Below, one piece after another: positions 43,187 through 49,967 of a stretch of 64,000 nt of DNA. Made by a program: the position numbers and the translations under genes. The notes under the pieces were generated by a model. The model worked only from the letters and a program-made list of their open reading frames with translations, did no database searches and was not told where the DNA came from. The stretch's first letter is position 1. Each line of letters opens with the position of its first letter. The DNA comes from JAXLQL01 sp046331625 (GTDB taxonomy: Bacteria > Acidobacteriota > Terriglobia > Bryobacterales > Bryobacteraceae): the NCBI GenBank assembly GCA_046331625.1, contig JAXLQL010000001.1, forward strand, positions 310,001-374,000. The letters run 5' to 3'.

Positions 43187-43278
43187 TGTAGGGCGGGCTT
43201 TAGCCAGCGCGGGACTTCAGTCCCGCAAGACCCCGGGCGGGACTGAAGTCCCGCGCTGGCTGAAGCCCGCCCTACACG
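43187..43278. repeat. Inverted pair of dispersed repeats (CCTACA-type, REPIN-like)
   Basis: TGTAGGGCGGGCTTTAGCC ... GGGACTTCAGTCCCGC (about 43187-43226) faces GCGGGACTGAAGTCCCGC ... GCCCGCCCTACA (about 43238-43277). Spacer about 11 bases. It is the second sub-type with perfect symmetry between arms, and lies between the MsbA-like and GT9 genes. The spacer 43172-43349 holds nothing else. Confidence 0.87.
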
Positions 43279-43349
43279 AAGACCGCCGGAAAAACTTCGC
43301 GGCCCGCGATGAAACAGAAGCATAGCAGTACATGGCGACCCGGCGCGCT

Positions 43350-44255
43350 TCATGCGCGCACCTGGAGGCGATCCATTGCCTGGATCACCTGGTCCACAGG
43401 GACGCTGCGAATGCCGTCGATGCCAACGATTTGCTCGGCGGCGGTCTTCCACGGAGCCCACACCACGGGATCCGAAGATCCGAACAACACCACCACGGGA
43501 ATCCCGAACGCCGCCGCCATGTGCGCCGGACCGCTATCGTTGCCGATAAACAAGGCCGCGCCGGCAAGCAGACTCTTCACCTGCTCGAGAGAAGCTCCCG
43601 CAACCCAGCGAAACCGCGCCAGTGACGCGATCTCCTCGCCGGGTCCGCAGATGAACACGGGCTCGAGCCCGCGCGCGATCAATGCGTCCGCTACTTTCGC
43701 GAAACGGTCAGCCGGCCAAGTCTTGTCCGTTTGCGATGCGAGGGCGTGCAGCACAGCATACGGTTTGTCTGCCCGCTCAGGTTCGGCGAATAGACTCGCC
43801 CTCGGAATCTCCCGCCGCGGCACTCCGAGCCAAAACATTGCCGACGCCAAATGTTCCGCCGTGTGGACCTTTCGCTCGGCCCCGAGAATCTCCTGTGCGC
43901 GAGGAATCCGCGCGTTGTAGATCCACTGATGGCGGTAGTGAGCGAATCCAGCGCGCTTTCCCGCGAGCGATGCCAGCGTCAGCCACATGCTCCGCGAGCC
44001 GCCATGAAAGTTGATGGCAAGATTCGAGCGGAACGCGGCAGCTTCTTTCAGTGACGGCGACAGAATCCGCCGCACCGCCGGGTTGCCAGTGAAGACCTCG
44101 CGAAAGCGCGGCTCCACGGCAACGCCGATCTCGAGGTCTGGCCGATGCTCGTGCAGAATCTGGATGGCGGGCGTGGTGAGCACGCAGTCGCCCAGCGAGC
44201 GCAACCGGACAATCAGGACGCGCCCACCGGAAGGAAGTTGCTCGAGCAACGGCAC
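43350..44255 (-). CDS. Glycosyltransferase family 9 (heptosyltransferase-like)
   Basis: 301 residues from GTG 44255, four bases after the Trm112-like stop. VLIVRLRSLGDCVLTTPAIQ is the GT9 N-terminus and FIGNDSGPAHMAAAFGIPVV the conserved donor-binding region, with LFGSSDP just after. GT9 enzymes add heptose to the LPS core from ADP-heptose; VSNGSG-type differences make the sugar uncertain. It probably builds surface glycans with the neighbouring exporter. Confidence 0.85.
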   Translation of the reverse strand: MPLLEQLPSGGRVLIVRLRSLGDCVLTTPAIQILHEHRPDLEIGVAVEPRFREVFTGNPAVRRILSPSLKEAAAFRSNLAINFHGGSRSMWLTLASLAGKRAGFAHYRHQWIYNARIPRAQEILGAERKVHTAEHLASAMFWLGVPRREIPRASLFAEPERADKPYAVLHALASQTDKTWPADRFAKVADALIARGLEPVFICGPGEEIASLARFRWVAGASLEQVKSLLAGAALFIGNDSGPAHMAAAFGIPVVVLFGSSDPVVWAPWKTAAEQIVGIDGIRSVPVDQVIQAMDRLQVRA

Positions 44256-44259
44256 CGGG

Positions 44260-44427
44260 TTATTCTTTTCGGGCCTCGTCGACCAACATCACGGGGATGT
44301 CGTCGCGAATCGGGTACACGAGGCGGCACTGAGAACAGCGCAGTCCATTGTCGTCCTGCAGTAGTTCGACGGGAGTCTTGCAGACCGGACAAACCAGAAT
44401 CTCGAGCAGGTCTTTGCTGATCGCCAT
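44260..44427 (-). CDS. Trm112-family small zinc protein (YcaR-like)
   Basis: 55 residues, found by translating the minus strand from ATG 44427 to TAA 44260. It reads MAISKDLLEILVCPVCKTPV with CPVC, then GLRCSQCRLVYPIRDDIPVM with CSQC: two CxxC pairs and the IRDDIPVML motif, all typical of the Trm112/UPF0434 family. Family members activate methyltransferases or act as small zinc proteins. It is followed four bases later by the GT9 gene, suggesting cotranscription, as is often seen next to LPS genes. Confidence 0.88.
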   Translation of the reverse strand: MAISKDLLEILVCPVCKTPVELLQDDNGLRCSQCRLVYPIRDDIPVMLVDEARKE

Positions 44428-44449
44428 AGGCTAACGAAACAGTGTAACG

Positions 44450-45106
44450 CTACTTCATCTCAGCGCGCGCTTTTGCGATGACAGCGAGGTACTGGCGAGC
44501 CAGATCCTCGATCTTGTCGTAGGCGCCTTCTTTGATGAGTTTGGGGTCGACGAGTTCGCCGCCCACGGCCACCGCGCACGCACCGGCTTTGAGGAATTCA
44601 CCGGCGGTTTCCAGGTTCACGCCGCCCGTGGGAATCATCTCGATCTGCGGGAGCGGCCCTTTGAGAGCCTTGATGTACTTGGGTCCGCCGACGCTGCCGC
44701 ACGGGAACACCTTCACGATGTCGGCGCCCGCTTCCCACGCAGTGAGGACCTCGGTAGGCGTGAGTGCGCCGGCGCAGATGATCTTCGAGTAGCGCTTGGC
44801 CATCTCGATCGTCGCGAGCTTGAGCGAGGGAGTGACGAAGAATTCGGCGCCGGCGAGCATGCAGATGCGGCAGGTCTCGGGATCGAGCACCGTGCCCGCA
44901 CCGAGCACGATCTTGTCGCCGAACTTGTCGGCGATCTTTTCGAGCGCCTTCAGCGCGCCCGGCACGGTCATCGTGATTTCGGCGGCGCGGATGCCGCCGT
45001 TGTAGATGGCCTCGATGGCTCGGATGGCGGCATCGGCCGAGGTGGTCCGCACCACCGGCACGATACCGATGTCGAGCATCGAAGCGAAGACTTTCTGTCG
45101 ACTCAT
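44450..45106 (-). CDS. KDPG/KHG aldolase-type enzyme
   Basis: 218 residues, class I aldolase cleaving 2-keto-3-deoxy-6-phosphogluconate or 4-hydroxy-2-oxoglutarate. GIVPVVRTTSADAAIRAIEA, GAGTVLDPETCRICMLAGAE, FFVTPSLKLATIEMAKRYS, VKVFPCGSVGGPKYIKALKG (Schiff-base Lys) and IPTGGVNLETAGEFLKAGA are all present. It sits ten bases after the LacD-type gene, making a carbohydrate operon. It could act together with the sugar-acid dehydratase at 9-11 kb. Confidence 0.92.
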   Translation of the reverse strand: MSRQKVFASMLDIGIVPVVRTTSADAAIRAIEAIYNGGIRAAEITMTVPGALKALEKIADKFGDKIVLGAGTVLDPETCRICMLAGAEFFVTPSLKLATIEMAKRYSKIICAGALTPTEVLTAWEAGADIVKVFPCGSVGGPKYIKALKGPLPQIEMIPTGGVNLETAGEFLKAGACAVAVGGELVDPKLIKEGAYDKIEDLARQYLAVIAKARAEMK

Positions 45107-45116
45107 CCGTTCGCTC

Positions 45117-46121
45117 CTAGGCGCTCTTCATGCCGAGCTTGGCGTACCAGGGTTTGGCTGAGGAGATGGCCGCGTTCACCGCGTTGATGTTCTTCACGCC
45201 TTCGGTAGAGAGCCAATCCTCCAACGCCTTGATGCCCTGCTTGGCGTAGACGGGGATGCCTTCCTTCCACGTGGCGCGCCCGCACAGGACACCCGAGTAG
45301 TCAGTGCCCGCGTCGGAAGCCATGCGCAGCGACTCGGTGAACTGGTCGTTGCTCACGCCGGCGCTGAGGTAGATGAAAGGTTTCGTCGCGACGGCCGCGG
45401 CCTTGCGGAAATGATCGAGCGCTTCATCCCACGAATACGCCTTTTGGCCCTTGTAGACGGAGCTGCCCTCGGTGAAGTTGGCGTTGATGGGCACTTCCAC
45501 CTTGAGCACGTCCACGCGATAATGCGGCTTCGAGAACTCCTGCATGCTCTTGGTCACGATCTGGGGCTTGACCTTGGCGAATTCGACGCCCTTCTCGTCA
45601 CCCCCCTTGGGATCGTAGCTGACGAACTCGAGGAAGAACGGAATCTGTTCGGCTTCGCATTCGGCGCCGATGCGCTCCACGAACGCGTGCTTGATATCGT
45701 TCACCGCGGCGTCATCGAACGGGGTGTAGTAGATGAGGATCTTGACGGCGTCGCCGGTCCAATCTTTGATGCGCTTCGCCGAGACGTGGGGAAGCAGATC
45801 GGGCAGGCGGCCGGGTTGGGTGTTGTCGTATCCCGATTTCTCGTAGGCGAGGAGAAGGCCGCATCCGGGGCGGCGGGCTTGGGAGGCGGGGATGCCGTAC
45901 TCGGGGTCGAGCAGGATGGCGGAGGAATGCGGGGTCAAGATGCGGGTGACAGCGATCTTGAATTCCGACATCATCTCGTCGGTGACGGCGTCCTGGGGCA
46001 CGCCCTTGGCGGAGGCGATCGATTTCTGGAGGCTGCCGCGTTGATCCATGGCGGCTGCCGCGATAACGCCCTGGGCGTTGGAGAGGGTCTTCAGATGGTT
46101 GATTTTGCCTTGAGAGAGCAT
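45117..46121 (-). CDS. Tagatose-1,6-bisphosphate aldolase (LacD-like)
   Basis: 334 residues. MLSQGKINHLKTLSNAQGVI, AAAMDQRGSLQKSIASAKGV and FKIAVTRILTPHSSAILLDP match LacD class I aldolases; VDVLKVEVPINANF carries the catalytic Lys and SAGVSNDQFTESLRMASDAG the later substrate loop. LacD cleaves tagatose 1,6-bisphosphate to DHAP and glyceraldehyde phosphate and also takes fructose bisphosphate. It heads the minus-strand pair with the KDPG-type aldolase. Confidence 0.88.
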   Translation of the reverse strand: MLSQGKINHLKTLSNAQGVIAAAAMDQRGSLQKSIASAKGVPQDAVTDEMMSEFKIAVTRILTPHSSAILLDPEYGIPASQARRPGCGLLLAYEKSGYDNTQPGRLPDLLPHVSAKRIKDWTGDAVKILIYYTPFDDAAVNDIKHAFVERIGAECEAEQIPFFLEFVSYDPKGGDEKGVEFAKVKPQIVTKSMQEFSKPHYRVDVLKVEVPINANFTEGSSVYKGQKAYSWDEALDHFRKAAAVATKPFIYLSAGVSNDQFTESLRMASDAGTDYSGVLCGRATWKEGIPVYAKQGIKALEDWLSTEGVKNINAVNAAISSAKPWYAKLGMKSA

Positions 46122-46193
46122 AGCTGGGTTGATGGGAGGGGAGTTCTTCAGTATAGCAATGGGGTGCGGCGGACCGGCTCCGATTTCGTCCGG

Positions 46194-46505
46194 TCAGAAC
46201 GTCTCGGTCCGCGAAGCGAACTCGCGTGCGAACTCCATGCGAGCCATGACATCCATGTCGATCCCTTGCGCGAGACACCACGTTGGGAACTCGACGGGAT
46301 CGAGGTAGGCTTTGACGACGGTGATGCCGCTGCGTTCCAACTCTTGCCTCACCCGCATGGCATCTTGGAGCCAGGTGCTATAGCTCACGGGAAGCTTCTC
46401 GGGGTCCTTCGCCATCGCTTTGAGACGGTCGAAGTCCTGGCGAGACCGGTACCACGTGAGTCCTGTGACGGTGATCGGAGCGGGAGCCTTCTTTTTCTTT
46501 GGCAA
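46194..46505 (-). CDS. Hypothetical protein, 103 residues
   Basis: Starts MPKKKKAPAPITVTGLTWYR, a basic N-terminus, followed by a helical stretch (RSRQDFDRLKAMAKDPEKLP, STWLQDAMRVRQELERSGIT) and VKAYLDPVEFPTWCLAQGID. Good codon usage and a clean ATG suggest a real gene. I do not recognise the family. It is divergent from the IS-interrupted gene at 46563, so it belongs to the accessory patch. Confidence 0.6.
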   Translation of the reverse strand: MPKKKKAPAPITVTGLTWYRSRQDFDRLKAMAKDPEKLPVSYSTWLQDAMRVRQELERSGITVVKAYLDPVEFPTWCLAQGIDMDVMARMEFAREFASRTETF

Positions 46506-46827
46506 GCTGGAAAGCCTTCTTGTTCAGTCTATGCCGGCGGGTGATTCCGTTAGACTGGCCTTATGTTGAGGTACGTTGGCGCGATGTTGGCCGCCGCCGT
46601 AGGCGTCACGGCGCAGGACCGCCTCACCGCGACAAGCCTCTATGCCTCGCTGATCAATCCGCTGACAACAGCGGAATTCTCCGGGGTCCATTACTCGGAC
46701 GACCCGCATTCGCCCACCGTCGTGTTTCCGCAGGGCGACAACGGACCAGGCCGGCCTCACCCCGCCATCGTATCGCTTCTGCGCCTCGGACGTAGTTCCG
46801 TTCCCTTGCTGATCGATTGCCTCAGCG

Positions 46828-46830
46828 ATG
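46828..46830. repeat. 3-bp target-site duplication, left copy (ATG)
   Basis: ATG at 46828-46830 immediately left of the IS end matches ATG at 48281-48283 immediately right. IS3-family elements duplicate 3 or 4 bp. Three bases could match by chance, but the rejoined gene reads through only if one copy is removed. Confidence 0.75.
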
Positions 46831-46861
46831 TGAGGTGGACCCCATCGGTTGGACAAAAAAA
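46831..46861 (+). repeat. IS left terminal inverted repeat
   Basis: TGAGGTGGACCCCATCGGTT followed by GGACAAAAAA. It matches the reverse complement of the right end (TGTGGTGGACCCCATTTCTT then GGACAAAAAA) at about 26 of 30 positions. TGNGGTGGACCCC ends with TTGGACAAAA are usual for IS3-group elements. Confidence 0.85.
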
Positions 46862-47089
46862 TCGACGTCCTTAGATGGTGGCGCGGGGAAAGGGTGAGGC
46901 GGTCGTGGGACCGCCGTTCACTCCGGACTTGCACGGCGCTCGAGTTCCATCCCTGGAGAGCTCTATCCTCCGGGCAAGCAAATTGATTGTACGGGACTGG
47001 CGGAAAATTGCAAGGGCAAAATGCAGCCAACCCGTCCACTCTGGTCCAAAGCGGTAAATCCCAGGGGGTTTGGGGGACAGCGTCCCCCA

Positions 47090-48202
47090 TCAAGTCAAGG
47101 TCTCCTTCCTTTTGCGTTTGTGTGGGAACAGATCGGCTGGCGTTTGATAACCGAGCGCCTGGTGTGGCCGCTGATAGTTGTAGAAGTGAAAGTAGGAGCC
47201 GAGGGCCGCATGGAGTTCGGCTCCGTCCTGGAAGTCGCCGGGGTAGACCAGTTCGTACTTGAGCGAGCGCCACAGCCGTTCGATGAAGACGTTGTCCAGT
47301 GCCCGCCCGCGGCCATCCATGCTGATCGCGATCTGGCGCTGAAGTAACGGTTGAAGGAACTGCGGCGAGGTGAACTGCGCACCTTGGTCGGAGTTGAAAA
47401 TGTCGGGCTGGCCGAAGGCGAAAGCAGCTTCCAGAGCGGTGAGGCAGAAGCTGATGTCCAGGGTGTTGGAAACTTCCCAACTCAGTACGTAGCGGCTGTA
47501 CCAGTCCATGACGGCCACCAGGTAGAGGAAGCCTCCCCGCATCGGGAGATAGGTAATATCGGTGCTCCAGACCTGGTTCGGCTTGTCGATCGTCACGCCG
47601 CGCAGCAGGTAAGGATACACCTGGTGGCCCGGTGCCGGACGGCTCAAGTTGGGTTTGGGGTAGTGTGCTTCGATACCGAGAATGCATCAGCCGCTGCACG
47701 CGCTTCCGGTTCACGCCCAGCTCGACGGCCAGCTTTCGGCTGCCGTAGAAGGGCCGCAGCATGTACAATTCGTCGAGTTGCCGCAACAGCTTCAGGTTCT
47801 CGGCGCTCTCCGGCTGCGGCTGGTGATAGTAGGTCGAACGCGCCAGCCCTAGCAATTCGCACTGCCGCTGCACGGTCAACCGGGAATGTTCGGTGTCGAT
47901 CCATGGCCGTTTGTCCTCAGCCGAGGCCGCCTCTTTTTTGAGAAAGTCCAACTCCACTTTCAGTTGGCCGATCTGCTTGTACAGTTCGTCCTTCTCGGCC
48001 TCGGCTTGCTGTCGCAATTGGTCACGGCCATTGCCGAACACGTCGGGCAATCCGGCCAACGCTTGCTTCTTCCACCTCCGACCTGCGTTGGGTGCACGCC
48101 AAACATCTGTGCGATCTGCACCGTCGTCTTGTGTCCTTTGATCGCTTCCACCGCTACCTTGGCCTTCAGGCTCGGCGGATGATTCTTGCGGGTTCTGGGC
48201 AT
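47090..48202 (-). pseudogene. IS3-family transposase (OrfA/OrfB), two frameshifts
   Basis: OrfA begins at ATG 48202 (MPRTRKNHPPSLKAKVAVEA, then HTH TTVQIAQMFGVHPTQV). It loses frame near 48,085, where one missing base replaces RWKKQALAGLPDVFGNGRDQ. The sense frame goes on through a leucine-rich helix to DTEHSRLTVQRQCELLGLAR. A second base is missing near 47,695, after which the rve catalytic domain reads intact (VWSTDITYLPMRGGF, FNSDQGAQFTSPQF, FIERLWRSLKYELVY: the three D,D,E residues) to TGA 47090-47092. A CTCAAAAAAGAGG run near 47,940 resembles the slippery site used for OrfAB fusion in this family. Confidence 0.82.
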
Positions 48203-48250
48203 CGGATCTCCTTATTCTCCATGCCCGCACACCATCTAACAAGGGGCCTG

Positions 48251-48280
48251 TTTTTTGTCCAAGAAATGGGGTCCACCACA
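48251..48280 (-). repeat. IS right terminal inverted repeat
   Basis: Read on the minus strand it is TGTGGTGGACCCCATTTCTT followed by GGACAAAAAA, the mate of the left end. The transposase OrfA starts about 80 bases inside. Confidence 0.85.
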
Positions 48281-48621
48281 ATGATCGCATGACCAGCGTT
48301 CGCTTCGAGGGGAACAATATCGTGCGGCCCATGAATGTTCCGGTAGGCTACATTTGCCTGGACATGCTGCTCGAAGTGATCCACGGAGGTTCGATCTTCG
48401 AGCGGGAGTGCCAATCACAAGAAGGCCTCGGCGCCTGTGTCAACACCGAGTTCTATTTTCGCCCCGATGAGTACTCCAATTGCTTCGAAGCTCTCCGGAG
48501 GTGCACGCCGAGGCCCGTGGGTCTACGTGGTGCAGCGGAACTGGATCCGCGAGTTTCTGGCTCGCCGCCTTCGATTCCGGAATCCGTACGGCAAACTCCC
48601 TGGCGAGTGATTCGTAGACGA

Positions 48622-49021
48622 TCAGCCGTGATCGTAGAGGCTGAAGTCGCGGTCGATCCAGACGATGTTGAAGACACCATCGTCACTTCGAAACCCCACC
48701 ATGGGAGCCATGCCAATGCACCGGAATGCGATGAGTTGCGTGTCGGAGGTGATCGCATCCGGGATCCGGTCGCCACAAATTGCTTTCCGGGAGATCTTCT
48801 CGTAGCCCTGCCCGTGCCGATCCGCGCGCCGGAGTTCAGACCAGCTGGCGTTGCGCGAACGCAGCCTGGTCCTCCTTTGTGCAGTCCTTCACGGAATAGC
48901 CGTTCCGCATCAGGCGGAGGCAGAACTTGGGAGGGAGGTGATCTGGATTCGGCGCGGCAGCACTCGCAGCGGAAGACTTGCTGCCCGACCGTTGCGCTGC
49001 GGCTTTAAGCCGTTTGCTCAT
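48622..49021 (-). CDS. Probable toxin partner of the Panacea antitoxin, frame-disrupted
   Basis: Starts at ATG 49021, overlapping the Panacea gene end by 17 bases. The first frame gives MSKRLKAAAQRSGSKSSAAS then HLPPKFCLRLMRNGYSVKDC and stops at 48836. One missing base near 48,838 restores a long sense frame: SELRRADRHGQGYEKISRKA, then IPDAITSDTQLIAFRCIGMA and GVFNIVWIDRDFSLYDHG, ending at TGA 48622-48624. The complete protein would be about 133 residues. I recall similar small proteins but cannot name the family. Position and overlap with a Panacea gene suggest a toxin; this is inference. Confidence 0.6.
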
Positions 49022-49454
49022 GGACGAGAGTCGAAAAGTATCTTCGCATGGAAGCCTGGGAGATCTCGCCGTGAGTCGGGTAGGCCTCGCGCCAAGGGGG
49101 CTCCTCATGCGTCAGGTTGCGCAGCTTCCATGGGGAAAACTGCCCGTACTCGTCGAAGACCTCGTTGAGAATCTCGCGGACCTCCTTCGAGTAGTTGCTC
49201 TCGTCGACCCCGTTCTCCGGCCTGGGAATGGGTTCACCGCCGTGTTGCTTGAAGCCATGGTAGAGCGTGGGGACCACCGGTCCGTGTTCCCAAGCCATGA
49301 TCGGATCATTGAACAGCGGTTTCCCGGTCAGCGCCAAGTGAAACCCTTGCGCGTAGTAGACCAGCTTCTGGAGCTTGAGATTCGACATCGAATCCCCTGC
49401 CTCGTCGTCGACGGTCGCCAGGAAGTAGTCCGCGATTTCTGCTGCTGTGTGCAT
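49005..49454 (-). CDS. Panacea-domain (SocA/GepA-like, DUF4065) antitoxin
   Basis: 149 residues. SNLKLQKLVYYAQGFHLALT, GKPLFNDPIMAWEHGPVVPT and LYHGFKQHGGEPIP are the core Panacea motifs. Panacea proteins neutralise structurally unrelated toxins encoded next to them by binding them or feeding them to ClpXP (SocA). The gene starts at ATG 49454 with a purine-rich AGGGCAAG upstream, and its end overlaps the partner gene. It lies within the accessory patch beside an IS. Confidence 0.88.
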   Translation of the reverse strand: MHTAAEIADYFLATVDDEAGDSMSNLKLQKLVYYAQGFHLALTGKPLFNDPIMAWEHGPVVPTLYHGFKQHGGEPIPRPENGVDESNYSKEVREILNEVFDEYGQFSPWKLRNLTHEEPPWREAYPTHGEISQASMRRYFSTLVHEQTA

Positions 49455-49487
49455 ATCTTGCCCTGCTTCCAGTTTACGCCGCTTACA

Positions 49488-49967
49488 ATGACCCTCATGG
49501 ACCTCAGGCTCCGCTCTGCCACCGCCGCCGACATCGCCATCATCGCCGCTTTCAACCGCGCCATGGCGCTCGAAACCGAGTCGCTCGAGCTCGATCCGGA
49601 GCGCGTCGAAGCCGGTGTCCGCGCACTGTTCGAAGGCCGCGGCGCAGGCTTCTACTTACTGGCCGAAGCCGACGGCGAAGTAGCCGGCCAGTTGATGGTC
49701 ACCTACGAATGGAGCGACTGGCGCAACGGGAATTTCTGGTGGATCCAGAGCGTCTACGTCGCCCCGGAGCATCGCCTGCGCGGCGTCTTTCGCGCGCTCT
49801 ACGCGGAGGTGGAGAAGCGCGCACGGGAAGCCGGCAACGTCTGCGGCATCCGACTCTACGTGGAGCACGAAAACCATCGCGCGCAACGTACGTACGCCAT
49901 GCTCGGCATGCGGACCACTGCTTACAAGATCATGGAAGTGGACTTCGTTCTCGGCGCGCGATCATGA
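49488..49967 (+). CDS. GNAT-family N-acetyltransferase
   Basis: 159 residues. LRLRSATAADIAIIAAFNRA starts the domain; VAGQLMVTYEWSDWRNGNFW, IQSVYVAPEHRLRGVFRALY (acetyl-CoA-binding V-x-P-x-x-R-x-x-G-V form, with GVF where Q/RxxGxG/A is usual) and NHRAQRTYAMLGMRTTAYKI follow. The start may be ATG 49488 or 49497. It is divergent from the Panacea gene (33 bases between starts) and its stop overlaps the convergent sulfatase end by a few bases. Substrate unknown. Confidence 0.82.
   Translation: MTLMDLRLRSATAADIAIIAAFNRAMALETESLELDPERVEAGVRALFEGRGAGFYLLAEADGEVAGQLMVTYEWSDWRNGNFWWIQSVYVAPEHRLRGVFRALYAEVEKRAREAGNVCGIRLYVEHENHRAQRTYAMLGMRTTAYKIMEVDFVLGARS

Larger units (their letters stand above)
46831..48280 (-). 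mobile_element. IS3-family insertion sequence
   Basis: About 1450 bp bounded by imperfect inverted repeats and flanked by a 3-bp duplication. The transposase lies on the minus strand (47090-48202) and is frame-disrupted. Between the transposase stop and the left end there are about 230 extra bases, making the element a little longer than the usual 1.2-1.3 kb. They include a perfect 7-bp hairpin (GGGGGAC 47072-47078 / GTCCCCC 47082-47088) directly after the stop. The element is inserted in the secreted-protein gene starting at 46563. Confidence 0.88.
46563..48610 (+). pseudogene. Secreted-protein gene interrupted by an IS3 element
   Basis: The gene starts at ATG 46563 with a signal peptide (MLRYVGAMLAAAVGVTAQD) and reads to AIVSLLRLGRSSVPLLIDCLSD at 46830. 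The IS lies at 46831-48280. Removing it and one copy of the 3-bp duplication rejoins the reading as LSDDRMTSVRFEGNNIVRPMNV-like sequence without a frame change. Near 48,480 one extra T shifts frame; removing it continues YSNASKLSGGARRGPWVYVV to TGA 48608-48610. The intact protein would be about 200 residues. Family not recognised. Confidence 0.75.

Noticed and set aside
7207..43278. Dispersed repeats as a CRISPR array
   Set aside because: Copies are many kilobases apart, palindromic, in both orientations and without regular spacers or cas genes.
46875..47057. 60-residue frame inside the IS as a passenger gene
   Set aside because: No start-region support or recognisable sequence; treated as non-coding end of the IS.
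46524..48332. 602-residue minus-strand frame as one transposase
   Set aside because: Only part (end of OrfA and first third of OrfB) is sense; the rest is out of frame or outside the IS.
48453..48776. 107-residue minus-strand frame
   Set aside because: It is a shifted reading of the toxin-partner gene; the coherent protein lies in another frame.
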